A stretch of DNA of 64,000 nucleotides. It comes from Zelopaecilomyces penicillatus (lineage: Eukaryota > Ascomycota > Sordariomycetes > Hypocreales > Pseudodiploosporaceae). The notes below the pieces were generated by a model. The model saw nothing but the letters and a program-made list of their open reading frames with translations. It was not told the origin of the DNA and did no database searches. This document shows positions 43,850-55,746 of the stretch, piece after piece (positions within the stretch are counted from its first letter, which is position 1; every line of letters begins with the position of its first letter). Made by a program: the position numbers and the translations under genes. Location: the NCBI GenBank assembly GCA_005765155.1, contig VCCP01000003.1, forward strand, positions 372,001 to 436,000, given 5' to 3'.

Positions 43850-46474
43850 ATGAGACGCCGCCGTGGGCTCCTGCTGAGCGGTCAGGCCTTGTTGGTGGTT
43901 CAGTCAGCAGCTCAGTTTGGGGGCTGGGCTCCTAATCAGGTCAACACCAGCATATGTACTTGGGAACAACCAAGAGGTAAGCGTAGTAAGGGGACAGGAG
44001 ACTTTACCTACCTTCATCTGATTATCGAGTTAGGTGCCTTGATCCGTGATACCATCTATGTGGATGGAGGCACCATATGGTGGTCACCAGGCTTTAGCAC
44101 TGGGGAATACCAACAAGTAACAGATTCGGGTAAGTTAGACATGCTCGGTAAGGTTTTCCAAGCTAATTGTTTATCATAGGCAACTTCCAGGGGGCCATCT
44201 TAACTTATAACTTGAGCATCCCATTTTCTGCCGAATCTAACACCACTGGCATACTGCTTGATAGCCCGCTGTCTAAAGCACGAGGAGGGTTTGGCAGCGG
44301 GGGGTCTATCAATTTCTATGATGGCGGAATGCTTGCAAATAATGACGAATTCTTTCTTTACGGTGGCCTACCCTTGAGACTGGATGAGGTATATGATGTT
44401 CCACCTGCAAACAAGGTCTTGGAATATGAGATCCGTCAATATGGTCTGGAAAAACCGGCATTCCTGCCTGGGTTTCGCGAACCAACACTTGATGATGGCA
44501 CCACTTGGTATGTTGCCTACGGTGGAGCTGCGAATGCACCTTCAGAGCAAAAGGCGTGGTACTTCTCCGGTTTAACCTCTCCAACTCGGGGAGTGATATA
44601 TAAAAATGGAAATGAGTCGACAAGAGCAACTGAGTTTTCCAATACACTCATCACGCTTGATATGAGTACACAGCTTGAAGAGAAATGGACTAACAAGACC
44701 TTGCCTCATGATGTTGTGTGTCGAGCAAATGCGGAAGTTGTCTGGGTTCCGGTAGGGAAACAAGGTATACTTGTTGTGCTTGGAGGTGTCATATACCCGG
44801 AATGGGCAAGTCCAAGTCACAAGTCAGAGGATGAGGCAGCAAGCGTGAGCAACTCTAGCCTATTACTAAGTTTTTGAAATGAGACGTTAACAAACTGCAC
44901 AGAAGAGTCAAAGTCCGGAGTTTATGAGTGTCATCGACATCTACGACGTTGCCGGAGACAAATGGTACAAGCAACCAACCAAGGGGGCTCCTGGAACACG
45001 CACCCGGGGTTGTGCAGTCGTGGCCCCGGCATCTGACTATTCCAGCTTCAACATATACTACTACGGTGGCTACGACGGGCTTGACATTCGTGAGAGCTTC
45101 TCAGATGAGGTATGGGTGCTCTCCCTCCCTTCTTTTACCTGGACCCAGATTAGCAAGGGCAAGTCAACCCACGGGCGGGCTGGCCACAAATGCTTTATGC
45201 CGTACCCGGATCAAATGATGGTGGTTGGAGGCTCGAGAGCAAAAGCCGGGTCATCAATAACATGCCTTGATGGTGGGCCTGTGGTCATGTACAACTTAAC
45301 AACTGGGGAGTGGATGGACTCATATGACCCCACCAAGTACAGTCCGTATGGCGTTCCTAAAAAGGTACAATCCGTGATTGGGGGCGACGGTTCCGGAAGC
45401 GCTACAGTTACAAAGCCGATACCTTCGGGGTGGGCGACGAGTGCCCTTGGCGAAGTATTTGCAGTGCCATATGACACCAAGAAAATCACAAAATTCTGGC
45501 CGTACCAACCTGCCGCAAAGGGGTCGCAACCTCCTGGTAGTCCGCAGGACAGAGCCAGTGGCAAAAAGTCCGGAATGCCCTCTTGGGTAGCCCCCGTACT
45601 TGGTGTTGTTCTTGGCCTGGTGTTCATTACTGGCTGCATTCTCCTATTCTTCCTCTGGCGACGACATAGATTGTTGAGGAATGGCTCTAGTCAGTCAGGC
45701 ACAGAAGATGCAGGCCTAAGAATTCTGTCTTGGATGAGGGGGCACCCGGATAAAGCACCAACAGTGGCTACTTCGGATGATACACCTACAAGTCCAGACA
45801 TGCGAGAAGTATCAGCCTTTGGCTTCAGCCCAACCACTCCTATGTCTGATCCTCCTCACGAGATGGCCGATACTCAATTAGCGGAGCTAGACGGTAAGCA
45901 CTCTGACAAAGACGAAAAAAAAAGAAGAAGAAAATCTTGGATTAATGTGCTAACGGCTGCAGACACTTCACCCCGAGCCGAGCTTCACGATACGGGCCTG
46001 TCACCTATGGATATTGTCAGACACAGACCGGGATTCCTGGAAAGTCCGGCTCCAAACGCTTTCACCGGGGAAGTCAGCCCCAACAGTGCCACAGATGATC
46101 CTTCTAAAATCCCGAATCGAACTTACTCTAGCGGTACGCCGAGAAAAGACTCTCCCTCACTAGGAGGCGTGTTTCCCGATTTGCCATTCAGGCGGCCTGT
46201 CCAAGCGCCTCCCCCAGTGTTAGAACAGGATGAACGGAGCACATCTGCCATGTACCGCGTATCAGACACGAGCACCAACTTGAATGATATGCATGACTAC
46301 AGAAGATCGGTACTGGCAGGGAGGAGGACGGTATCTGAAGACTTGAGCAGTGTCATGATACCGATTTCACCGCGAAGTATGGTTGAGTCTCCAACGGACG
46401 ATTCTGCGTCTGGGAGGAGGATATACAGGAGAAGTATGTTTCATGAGAATGAGGCGGATTTAAGAAGTCCCTGA
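43850..46474 (+). CDS. kelch-repeat single-pass membrane protein
   Basis: Four exons: 43850-43976, 44034-44129, 44180-44844 and 44903-46474, 2460 nt, 819 residues. An Arg-rich signal peptide (MRRRRGLLLSGQALLVV) leads into an extracellular beta-propeller: YVDGGTIWW, INFYDGGMLANNDEFFLYGG, ILVVLGG, SVIDIYDVAGDKWY, FNIYYYGGYDG, DEVWVLSLPSFTWTQI, GHKCFMPYPDQMMVVGG are kelch blades with the GG doublet. One transmembrane helix follows (WVAPVLGVVLGLVFITGCILLFFLW), then a cytoplasmic tail of about 270 residues rich in Ser/Pro with basic patches. Such proteins occur widely in filamentous ascomycetes, with sensor or wall-anchoring roles proposed. The alternative unspliced reading stops soon after EDEAAS, so the third intron (44845-44902) decides the model. 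Confidence 0.87.
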
Positions 46475-47269
46475 TTAAAAGTTGCTTGTTTCGAAATGTG
46501 CTGGCGTTCTTGGAGAGTTGAGGCCTTTTTGAAGATTGGACGTTGTACATATAGTCCTCGAATTTGTCATGACGGGTGCTTATAATTAGACGGAATTGTG
46601 ATGTACGATACTTGAAACGATAATTGAAGTTTGAGGCTTGTTTTCGTGTCCGGCTGGAATAGATTCAGAATGGATGAATACCATATTAGAATTTACCAAA
46701 AATAATAATTGTGCTTCTTTGTCTATTGAAGTTCTGTCAGAATGTCGAAATCATCACACTGATATAATAAGTGTAGGTTACACGGTTGCACCCAACGTCA
46801 CCACCATAAGAGCTTCACCCCTGGCGCACGGACCATGTACCGGAGTGGCCCGGCAGTGGCGGCAGCTGCACGGCGGCTATGCCGCTTCTCGGGCCTTCGG
46901 TCGGAATAATTATCAACTGGGCTGCCAACAAGGCCAAGCAGGAAAAGTTCTCGAGCCTCACGTCACTCTCCCAAACAGGACCCAATCTCGAGACTCACAC
47001 ACGACCTACAACAAAATAGCCATCAATCCCCCCATTAGCTTGCGGAGGTACCAGCGAAAACGAGACTCAACTAGCGCGTTGCACAGTTCTGCATTGGCTT
47101 TTTTTTTCAGTCCCTCCTTTTCGTGTCCTTTTTGGGAGGGCGATTGACTTGGGCTGCATCCGGTTCCTAGCTTCCCAACTGCGACGTAATTACCTATATA
47201 TCGACTCTCCACCGCCTACTCTCACGATTCAACACCGTTCAGGGAGCTGGGAGACTGGAGAAGCAGCAA
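46475..47269. other. intergenic, promoter of the carrier gene
   Basis: About 800 bases. A 169-codon frame at 46638-47147 crosses a T-run and the promoter region and has no domain; treated as chance. No gene supported. Confidence 0.5.
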
Positions 47270-48866
47270 ATGTCCGAGAGCTTCCCAGATCGCACCCAAT
47301 TACCGTTTGCCGGTTTCTCCAATACGAGCGCGACAACTGCGACGACCAATTCGGCAACAGCGGCGGTGACGACGACTGGGGCGAGCTGTCACGACGACAT
47401 CTTGGGGGACTCTCGCCATGCTAGTCACGTTTCGGGCGCCCTGTTGGAAAGGAAAAACACCACGGGGCTTGTGAAGAACGAGCGTAATACACAAACAATG
47501 GGGGGCGCACAGGATGTAGAGGCTGAGGGGCGGCCGCCTTACCTTCATGTGCGTTTGAATGTTTTTCTATCCTTCTGTTCCTGGTGTCATTTGGGGGGGG
47601 AGGTGAGACGAAGCTTTGCTCGTCTTGCCCCTCCACCAAACTAACCAGGAAATCTCTCCAGATCATTTGCTGGTAACCAATAAGAAACAAATCTAACATT
47701 TCACTTTGGCAGGCCATGATTGCAGGTGGTATCGGAGGCTCAACCGGCGACATGCTCATGCATTCACTCGACACCGTCAAGACACGACAGCAGGGCGACC
47801 CACACATCCCATCCAAATACACGTCCCTAGGTAGATCATACTACACGATATTTCGACAGGAGGGCATAACGAGGGGGTTATACGGAGGCTGGATACCTGC
47901 GTTGGGGGGGTCGTTTCCTGGAACGGTCTTGTTTTTCGGCACATACGAATGGAGCAAACGATTTCTGATAGATGGTGGCATGCAACCTCATTTGGCTTAC
48001 CTTTCAGCGGGTACGTTTCCTTTCACACAAGTCAAGGAGGGGTCAGCTAAAGCTGTGTCCTACCTGATGTTTTGTTACCTCACCGTCTATAAGCTTTGGG
48101 TTCTTCAAGCTGACATTCCCTTCTCACTACAGGCTTCCTCGGTGACCTCGCCGCTTCTTTCGTCTACGTGCCGTCTGAGGTTCTCAAGACCCGGCTCCAG
48201 CTCCAGGGCCGGTACAACAACCCACATTTCAAATCCGGCTACAACTACCGCGGGACGCTCGACGCCGCGCGCACAATTGTCCGGGCTGAGGGCGCATCGG
48301 CGCTCTTTTACGGCTACAAGGCCACACTGTACCGCGACTTACCGTTTTCTGCGCTGCAGTTTATGTTTTGGGAGCAGTTCCAAGCCTGGGCGCGCAAGCA
48401 CAAGCAAAGCCGCGACATTGGCGTCCCGCTGGAGCTACTCACAGGCGGTGTGGCAGGTGGCCTTGCGGGCGTCATAACCTGTCCTCTCGACGTAGTCAAG
48501 ACCCGATTACAAACTCAGGTCCGAACCACCCCCAATTCAACATCGTCATCACTACTGTTAGAACCCGAAGCCGCAAGCCGCGCCACTACAACCACCGCCA
48601 AGGACCCCAACCCACAGAAACGCTCCATCTCAACCTCATCACCAAGCACCCACCGACCCAAACCCGGCGCCACTCCACTGCACACATCCTCAGTCGTCAC
48701 CGGCCTAAAGGTCATCTACCAAAACGAAGGCATCGCCGGATGGTTCCGCGGCGTCGGTCCCCGCGGCGTATGGACGTTCATTCAGAGCGGCTGCATGTTA
48801 TTCCTGTACCAGAGACTACTCCATCAACTAGAAGTGTGGATGCCACCTGAACACGAAGAGCCTTAA
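47270..48866 (+). CDS. MME1: mitochondrial carrier, Mme1 (YMR166C)-like
   Basis: Three exons: 47270-47548, 47713-48010 and 48133-48866, 1311 nt, 436 residues. After a Thr/Ala-rich N-terminal extension come the three carrier repeats with signatures HSLDTVKTR, PSEVLKTRLQLQGR and PLDVVKTRLQTQ. The second repeat is followed by the yeast-Mme1-like run RYNNPHFKSGYNY and FYGYKATLYRDLPFSALQF. A low-complexity Ser/Thr insert of about 60 residues (TTPNSTSSS.. to HTSSV) splits the third repeat. Yeast Mme1 exports magnesium from mitochondria; other close fungal carriers are uncharacterised, so substrate is a family inference. It sits in the inner mitochondrial membrane. Confidence 0.85.
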
Positions 48867-49513
48867 CCAATCAAAGAAGAAGAAGAAGAAGAAAGACTAC
48901 TTAGAAAACTCCCTACTTTTTGTTATTTTTTTCCAGCTTTTGTCTAGATCCCATCTTGAGGAGCTTTCGTTATAAGTGAGGACAGAAAAGCTACGATTAT
49001 GATTTCCCACCCTCAGAGAGAGAGAGAGAGAGGAGTATAGACTTACCCCTCTGATTGTTTAGACTATGATGTGTGTTTTCTTTTAACCTGGATAGATGAG
49101 GTATATGTATACATTTTGGTGCGGGGGGTCAGGCTTGTGAGGAGCGCGCGTTATTGTTGCTGTAAAGATATAAAAAGGATATACTGGGAATCCGTGGGTG
49201 GAATTTTGGGCAGTGGGATGGATACATGACCGTCATGGCTTGGCGTTATTTTTCGGGGTGGTGGGTGGGTAGGTGGCTAGACGGGATGCAAGAGATGAGT
49301 ATTCTCTTCTCTTATTACTATCTGTGATACATTAACCAGCATTCAAAGACAAGAAAAGGCACAAAAGTCTTTGTCTTTATATATAATAAATCATTACTGG
49401 TACTATTCCTTCAGGCATACAGGCCCCCCTCTGTCTATTTACGTCACTCCCTTTCCTCCAAATTTCTCTACTCTTTTTTTTCTTCTTTCTTTCTTGAATG
49501 TCATTTTCCATCC
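48867..49513. other. intergenic between convergent genes
   Basis: 3' flanks of the carrier and of the minus-strand nuclear-looking gene. Holds a GAA microsatellite (48876-48895) and a GA run (49017-49031). Confidence 0.6.
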
Positions 49514-51304
49514 TCAGGCGTCTGGATCGCTACTTTCCCCCTTATCTTCCAACGGCTCAAAGTCGTCCACCCGCTGCCTCATCTCGTCACGCGCCATACA
49601 GACGACCATGGCTAGCGTCAGCGCGTTCCAGATGCTTTGCCGGCGGTCAAGAAAATCGGTGTTAACGTGATAACTGACGTAGGCATTTTCGCCTCTGGAG
49701 GAATCGGCGGATAAAACGAGAACGGTGGAGTTGACAATGAAGAAGCCATAGACAACGGGCGGTCGCCGACGATACCCTGGGTCAGGAGGGGTTGAGGATT
49801 GGCGTGAAGTCGGTTGCCTTGGGAAGGGTCGCTGGGGACGAGGAGAGGGGGTTTTTGGTGTTTTGGGAGGTAAGCTGGCGAGAGCGTCAAAGTCTGTTTC
49901 CTCTTCCTTTACGACTTTGGATGGCTTCTGTGGTCTTCCCAGTTGCTGTTCCGCATCCTCGTCGGCTTCCTGAATACCTGGTATCATTGACTGTGGTATC
50001 ACCACTGTCGCCAAACCCCCTTCCTCCTCGACTTCTTTCTTAATCCTCACAGCTCTGGCCCTGCCACGGGCAGGGGTCTGACGGAAACTACCCTGACTAC
50101 CGCCATGGCCGCCACTCTCGCTATCAGAGTCTGAATCAGCCACCCGTCGTCTTCTCCCCCTCGTTTTTCTCTCAATGTTCCTCTCCGCCTGCAAGAGCAT
50201 CGCCTCCATGGCATCCTTCTCGTCGCGTCTCTCCCGTGTCGGCGACCCTATATCTTCATACCTGGCCATCTTCCCGCCAGCTCTCTTCCCATTTGCCCCA
50301 GCCTGAGCTCTGGGTGGCGGCAACATCCACACTCGCTTCTTCGGTTTCGCCGCCTCGAACTTTTGTTGCGCGGCCATGTCCCAGAACTCCTTGGCCGCTT
50401 CCGCTGCCTCACCATTGCGCCAGAACTTCTTTTGAAGCCGGGCAAATGTCTGCATACGATCCTGGATGATGCTTGTGACGTTTGCCTCGCCCTTTTTCGG
50501 ATCAACAATCTCGGCGATGATATTGGGTACAACGCGTAGGTGTTTGTAGCCGCCATCTTCGGCAGCCCAGCTTATGTAGCTTTCCAAGCCTTTTTTTATC
50601 ATGGTGCCAGCCTTATAGCGGAGGCCAGACTGGCAAGTCGTCCTTACTATAGACGTCAAGTCGATCAGTCTCGTCAAAGCCATGGTTGCTGTTTAAATTT
50701 GCAGTTAGTCATTAGCAACGGCAGACCTTGAATAGTTTCCAATGAAAAGGTCAGGGGGGGTTCATTGCTAACCTTGAAACTCTTTTCCGTGGGCATAAAT
50801 GACAGAATCAGCCCTATCAGGTGTGCTGAAACAGTTTGACATGGGCAAGGCCCGAAAGTCAACGTCCCAGTGGCTAGGTAGAATGGGAATATACTGCCTC
50901 ATGAACAAGACCTCAAAGAGCTTTGCTTCCCCCTGGGCCCATGTAAGAGCTCCAGGAAACATACTCTTCTCCTTTTCCATCTCCTCTCTCAGCCCACCCA
51001 TGACCTGCATGCTCTTCAGGGATTGGTTGTCGAAATCGTCGTTCCATTTCTTGGGTGTTTCCCTGCCTCGCGCTGGGCTTTTGGGAGACTTCTTTACTTT
51101 TGGGATCTTGAGGTGTTTTGTCAACTTGGTAGGCTGTCCTTGCTTCCGGTTACTCGTGGGTTGTGGTGCCGGCGTAGTAGGGGCTGGAGCAGGATGGGAA
51201 AGAGGCAGGGAGATGGAAGAAGGAGGTGGAGGCGGAGACGGGGGGGAAAGCAAAAGCATTGGGCCTGGATCTGAAGCGCGTGAAGATGATGACGCTGTTC
51301 CCAT
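49514..51304 (-). CDS. conserved-looking, probably nuclear protein of unknown function
   Basis: Two exons, 50773-51304 and 49514-50688 (complement), 1707 nt, 568 residues. N-terminus disordered (poly-Pro/Ser then basic TKHLKIPKVKKSPKSPARG, nuclear-signal-like). The folded part spans FEVLFMRQYIPILPSHWDVDFRALP, the junction KEFQATMALTRL, GLESYISWAAEDGGYKHLRVVPNII and DRMQTFARLQKKFW. A charged Arg/Asp/Ser linker (RRRRVADSDSDSES) follows, then a C-terminal domain YGFFIVNSTVLVLSADS..VSYHVNTDF..WNALTLAMVVCMARDE. I do not recall a named function. The frame is open further upstream to 51604, but that part is Leu/His/Ser-rich leader sequence and the ATG at 51304 is preferred. Confidence 0.75.
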
Positions 51305-52512
51305 GTTTGTGAACCTCTTGTTGTTGTGGTACGTCTTCGCGACTCGTTTTTCTTGGTGTTTGTGAGGTTGGCGCTGTGTTTGGGGGAGGTTGAGAAGGTA
51401 CTCCGTTCGGGGTGAGTGGAAAAGATAGGAGATCCAGACAGAGAGCAAAGGGCCAGGATGCAAAGAGTGCAAAGAGTGCAAAATAGTACAATGAGGCGAA
51501 ACAGGTGACCAAGCTTTTTCTCTTTGTCTCTTTCCGGCGCTTTCGGTGCAATCGCAGGCGGTTTGGAGGGCTGGTGTCAGTGCTGCGCAGCCAACTGCAA
51601 ACACTTGTCAATGGAGCCCCATCAATGAACGGAGTGACATCATTCTATCGCATCAAAGAAGACAGAATTCACTTCATCTGGCTTGAAACGTCTTCTCTAC
51701 CACACATCAACATGGGTGCTGTAGGTTGTGCTCCGTACTCCTTCCTTCCGCTTCTGCTTCTAACATCTACACACCATACAGTCATAGCGATCATCACACC
51801 GACAAAAAAAATGGAAGTAATAACATCCATTCTCCATCAATCTAGACAGTCAGAATCTTTCCTAGCGCTGTTCTAGACAGAATTCAGCTGGAGTTGTGGG
51901 CAAGCTGTTTCTTGAAAGGCATCTTCACAGCAGTCATACCAACAACCTTTCAAACAAAAGTCTGCATCCGTGCATCATCATGCCCATCATTCACCCAGAC
52001 AAGCCAGAAAACACTCCAAGAAGAAGATGATGCAGCAGCTCAGCCCAGAAACAGGAAGATAGTGCGCTGCAATCACAGCGCCAAATGAAGCTCAGCCTTC
52101 TTTTCTTTGCGCCATGATATAGTGGGTACGAAAAAGACCTTCTTCATCCACCACCCATCGCGCACAACTTTGACATTGTCCCTCTCCAGGGAATTTGAGG
52201 CACTACGAAAAACATATCACTACGGAAAACATACATCGACGGCTAAGCAGAGCTGTTGTAGAATGTCGCAAAGAATCATGGTGAGAATAAATGGCAGCCT
52301 CTCGCGCTGGCTAAAAGAAAGTTTGCTCCAACATGTGGCGTGGCCGTTGGAGATAGAGTTAGAGTTGATGTGGCTCTCACTCTTATAAATCTGACAGCCA
52401 GCTTATATATCTATGTCGGTATTGTTATTCCTCCTTACATTCTTCTTCTTCTTTACGCTTCCATCTTTCCCTACTGAACCCATCTTCTCCTGAATCACAA
52501 ACCTCTTTCAGT
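51305..52512. other. 1.2 kb intergenic between divergent genes
   Basis: Promoters of the nuclear-looking gene (minus) and the F-box-like gene (plus). Short frames only; a CT-rich leader precedes 52513. Confidence 0.5.
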
Positions 52513-53832
52513 ATGGATAGCTTTGAGCCCAACATGCCACTTACACTTGAACAGCCTTCCAGCGGCAGTTCCAAAATGGCAATTCGCAACGAGACAGAGC
52601 CGAAATGTCTTCTTCTCGAGATGCCCGTTGATGTGATACTTCTCATTGCAGACAAACTCCATGGACACACTCAAGCTATTCTCGCTCAGACTTGTCGCGC
52701 GCTCTCAGCTCTCTTATGGCGAGACGAAACAGAAGGGCGTTGGGATTTCGATGAGTGTGAATTTCTGTACGCCATCGCCCGCGATTTGCCTGAAATGTGG
52801 GTTTGCGATTTTTGTGTTGAGCTGCATCCGATAAGCGAGTCTCACAGCGCACCGTGTCTTTATGATAGGGACAACATCGAAAAGTATCGAGACATGTTCC
52901 CTCCTTCTAACCGCATCTTCGAGCATTATGATTTAGAGTTCGCGCTCAAGGCGGCCCGCATCAATCTGGAGTTATACAGACATGAGCTTCTGGAACTTCT
53001 CGAACCACGTTCCGAATATTATAGTACATTGCCATGGGATAGAAGAAGTCGTGAAGTAACAGCCACGAGTAACGTCCAATCGAAGCTGGTTGGCGGAAGA
53101 TTTCTGATCTATACATCATGGTATATTGAGGGAGATCTTTGTGACTTGTCAAAGATTGGTCTGGACGAGATCACGATATGCTTCCATGAAGATAGATTAG
53201 TGAGCGAATGGGGGGGACAGCTAGAAGCTGGAGAAACTTGCTGGGAGAAGTTTTTCAACAGAGCAAAAGATACAAACGGGCGATTCGATAGCTGCTGCTG
53301 CTATTGCCCTACAGAGTTTTCAGTCAAGGTTTCTAGTCATCCAACAGTAACGGAACTAGATATTTGGCAGGATATGGGACCGGAAAGCTCGCAGCAGGAC
53401 ATATCATGGAGGAGATTCTTTTATACCCATAGTCCCCACGATGTATCTTCCGAGCCGTGGGGAGTTCGGGAATTGTATGAATCTCAAGATGGCATTTTGC
53501 CAGCGCCTCAAAGCTCTGATGAACAGCATGCCTCTAATTCTATGGCACTTGTCACATGGAAATTTGGGTGAGTGATTGGCTTCTATAGCGACTGCATTTG
53601 GCGTCGGCATGTTACATGGGTCAGCATCACTCGTCAAACTTCAAATTCTTTTTACAGGGCGATTGGTAACTTGGCTTCCATTGAGCAGGCCATGTATCTA
53701 GATTCTGGGTTTATTTCGATGCTGGTATATATGCTAGAGCAGGGTACTTTTTGGACGGCAGATGTATCACTGGAGGACCTGGCTACATCATCAAATGTAA
53801 TTGATCGTTGGAAATGGTGGCTTTTATTTTAA
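52513..53832 (+). CDS. F-box-like protein, copy 1 (intact)
   Basis: Exons 52513-53567 and 53658-53832, 1230 nt, 409 residues; the intron has a strong GTGAGT donor and TTTTTACAG acceptor and keeps the frame. Without splicing, the protein would end after KFG at 352 residues. An F-box-like motif lies at residues 33-75 (LLLEMPVDVILLIADKL..ILAQTCRALSALLW). Next a CDFC..C pair of cysteines (WVCDFCVELH), typical of a fungal F-box subfamily, a central region with GGRFLIYTSWYIEGD, a CCCYCPTEFSV segment and ELDIWQDMGPE. Probably an SCF ubiquitin-ligase adaptor or an F-box-derived orphan; target unknown. A broken paralogue lies 2 kb downstream in the same orientation. Confidence 0.75.
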
Positions 53833-54330
53833 TGTCATGCAATTAACGCCAATTAACAGTGAATTAAAATGATGCCAACACAGTTCAGTAGCATCGGAGT
53901 ACTTAATCTTATACATATAGCCGGTTCATTTTAAGGATAGTCAAGTATAATAAACCAGATAGACAGATAGGCTATATTTCTAGAATATTACTATTCGCAT
54001 TATACAAAGTTGCCATTTCACACTTTATGGTTTGTGCACTACACCCTACCAAGCCGGATTCACACACCTGGTTAAAACAGGTACAAGCGCAGACCATGGC
54101 GCACTGCAATGTTGTAGTATCATTCCATTTTCACATAATACTATAGTAGCTCGTATTGACTAAAATTATTATCATTATCAACTCAATTAGCGTATACTAG
54201 TTTTGGCCTGTTTAATTAACTCTGTGCGCTGTGATCCGCGATATGTAGCCGCTTTAATTAGATTTACAGTGTTGTGTAACATTTTTAAATTTGGTTTTAA
54301 GGGATATAGTGCAAACAGTGATACTCTATA
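53833..54330. other. AT-rich spacer between the F-box copies
   Basis: AT-rich, with a short 10-bp-spaced AATTAA motif at 53837-53868 (CAATTAACGC, CAATTAACAG, TGAATTAAAA). No gene. Confidence 0.5.
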
Positions 54331-54460
54331 TTTAAAGCTAATATTGACTAGACATTTCCACATATATCTAAATATTCTTAGAAATTGCTGACAATTGCTA
54401 GTGATTGCTGATAATTGCCAGTAATTGCCAGTAATTGCTGGTGATTGCCAGAGATTATAC
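54331..54460 (+). repeat. 10-bp-period array G, 13 units
   Basis: Decamers in register from 54331: TTTAAAGCTA, ATATTGACTA, GACATTTCCA, CATATATCTA, AATATTCTTA, GAAATTGCTG, ACAATTGCTA, GTGATTGCTG, ATAATTGCCA, GTAATTGCCA, GTAATTGCTG, GTGATTGCCA, then GAGATTATAC. Eight consecutive units share the ATTGCYR core with no phase slip. It lies between the intact and broken F-box genes. Confidence 0.9.
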
Positions 54461-55746
54461 ACAAACTCGCCGCTTAAACCCGTGTACTTGCTGGGCCAGC
54501 CATCAATAATCTTGGTCAGAAGGAAATCATTCCCTGGTGCTTAAATTAAATCGACACCACTGCTAAATAGAACCTCTCTCATACCTCCGCAGTTGAGAAA
54601 GCCTCGGACGATGATACTGCTCCTGCTGGTGCAAAACCAGTCGCAAAGCAGACGATTACACCGATGACTGATACTCCTCCTGGCGATAAAGCACCAACGG
54701 GGAATGGAGACTCATTGGCCCCGGAAACTACACCACAAGCAACTAGACAACAGAAGCCCGTGGGGGGATGCACGGCAGTAATGTCTTCGTCCGCTTGTAT
54801 TCAGCGGTTGCGTGGCACCAAGAGGCATTCGGATAGGCCCCGTGCACGAACATTCATCAATGTTATTAATCCATGCCCTTCTTCAATCCGTCTTCTCTTT
54901 TTGGTGTGCTTCCACAAAAGTCGCCCCCAATGGAGTGTTGGCGTTTGCATAGGTTTTGGTGCAATTCTTCGCCTTCCTCGATTGACAAAATGGCCGGCGA
55001 CCGCCTTCTCGCACACAAGTTCCTGTTCCAAGCTCACTTTGTCTGATTCTTGAGTCGCTAGTTCCATCCCCAGCGAAACCAGCTCACGGCTTGCTTGATG
55101 ACCTGCACTTGACCCATCCCCTCTTCACCAAATTTTCATGAACAACCCTTCGGTTTCTGGGCTTTTTAAAGCGTTTATTTGGTGATTCTTTGCGTTGTTT
55201 GGTAGTGTAGACAGTTGATGTATGTATTTTGCAACGAAGGGCTCTTGCCTTCAATCGTCACACAGATAAGAGAACCCCCCTACATAGTGGTTCTTTTGCG
55301 GCTGCGTCCTTGGTCGGGCCGTTCTCGTATAAGAACTCAATGTACCACTAGATACTTGAGGCTCTCTGCAATTCCATTAGTAGGTACTGGATAATATACA
55401 CCCAGCAATAAGCCTGCAATGACAACGAGCTCGAAGAGAACTTGCCATCAAAAAGGGAAACAAGGTTAAGATTTCTTGGTTGCGTCGTGGTATTATAAGT
55501 ATGGAGGGACAATTTGATGGGTTGACATATTTGGTTGCTGAGTCAGGCTATGTTTAGTTTTACTAAATTTACGGTTTATAGCATTCATTTGGCGCGTGGC
55601 TTGACGATTTAGAGTCGAGCTTTGCATTATAACTCACAAGTTAAAGAAACTTGTTAGTATTGCTGTTCTAATATAAATACTCCTGTTGGCCCCTCTTGAG
55701 TTTTTCTTGGAACTCATCTTCTTTATATAACAGAACGCTTATTGAT
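54461..55746. other. spacer with a possible decayed coding fragment
   Basis: A plus-strand frame of about 150 codons (roughly 54604-55053) starts Asp/Ala/Pro/Thr-rich (PAGAKPVAKQTITP, GDKAPTGNGDSLAPE) and then loses character. On the other strand 54801-55067 is also open. Neither has a recognised domain or clear gene signals; a truncated gene tail is possible. The rest is AT-rich promoter-like DNA. Confidence 0.35.

Noticed and set aside
46638..47147. 169-codon plus-strand frame before the Mme1-like carrier
   Set aside because: Covers the promoter and leader of the carrier gene, low-complexity content, no homology recognised.
51305..51604. In-frame upstream extension of the nuclear-looking protein
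   Set aside because: Leu/His/Ser/Pro-rich translation of a CT-rich leader; the ATG at 51304 gives a better start.
54187..54462. 91-codon minus-strand frame with RGSQRTELIKQAKTS that recalls transposase HTH segments
   Set aside because: The similarity is vague and half of the frame is the translated decamer array; no terminal inverted repeats found.
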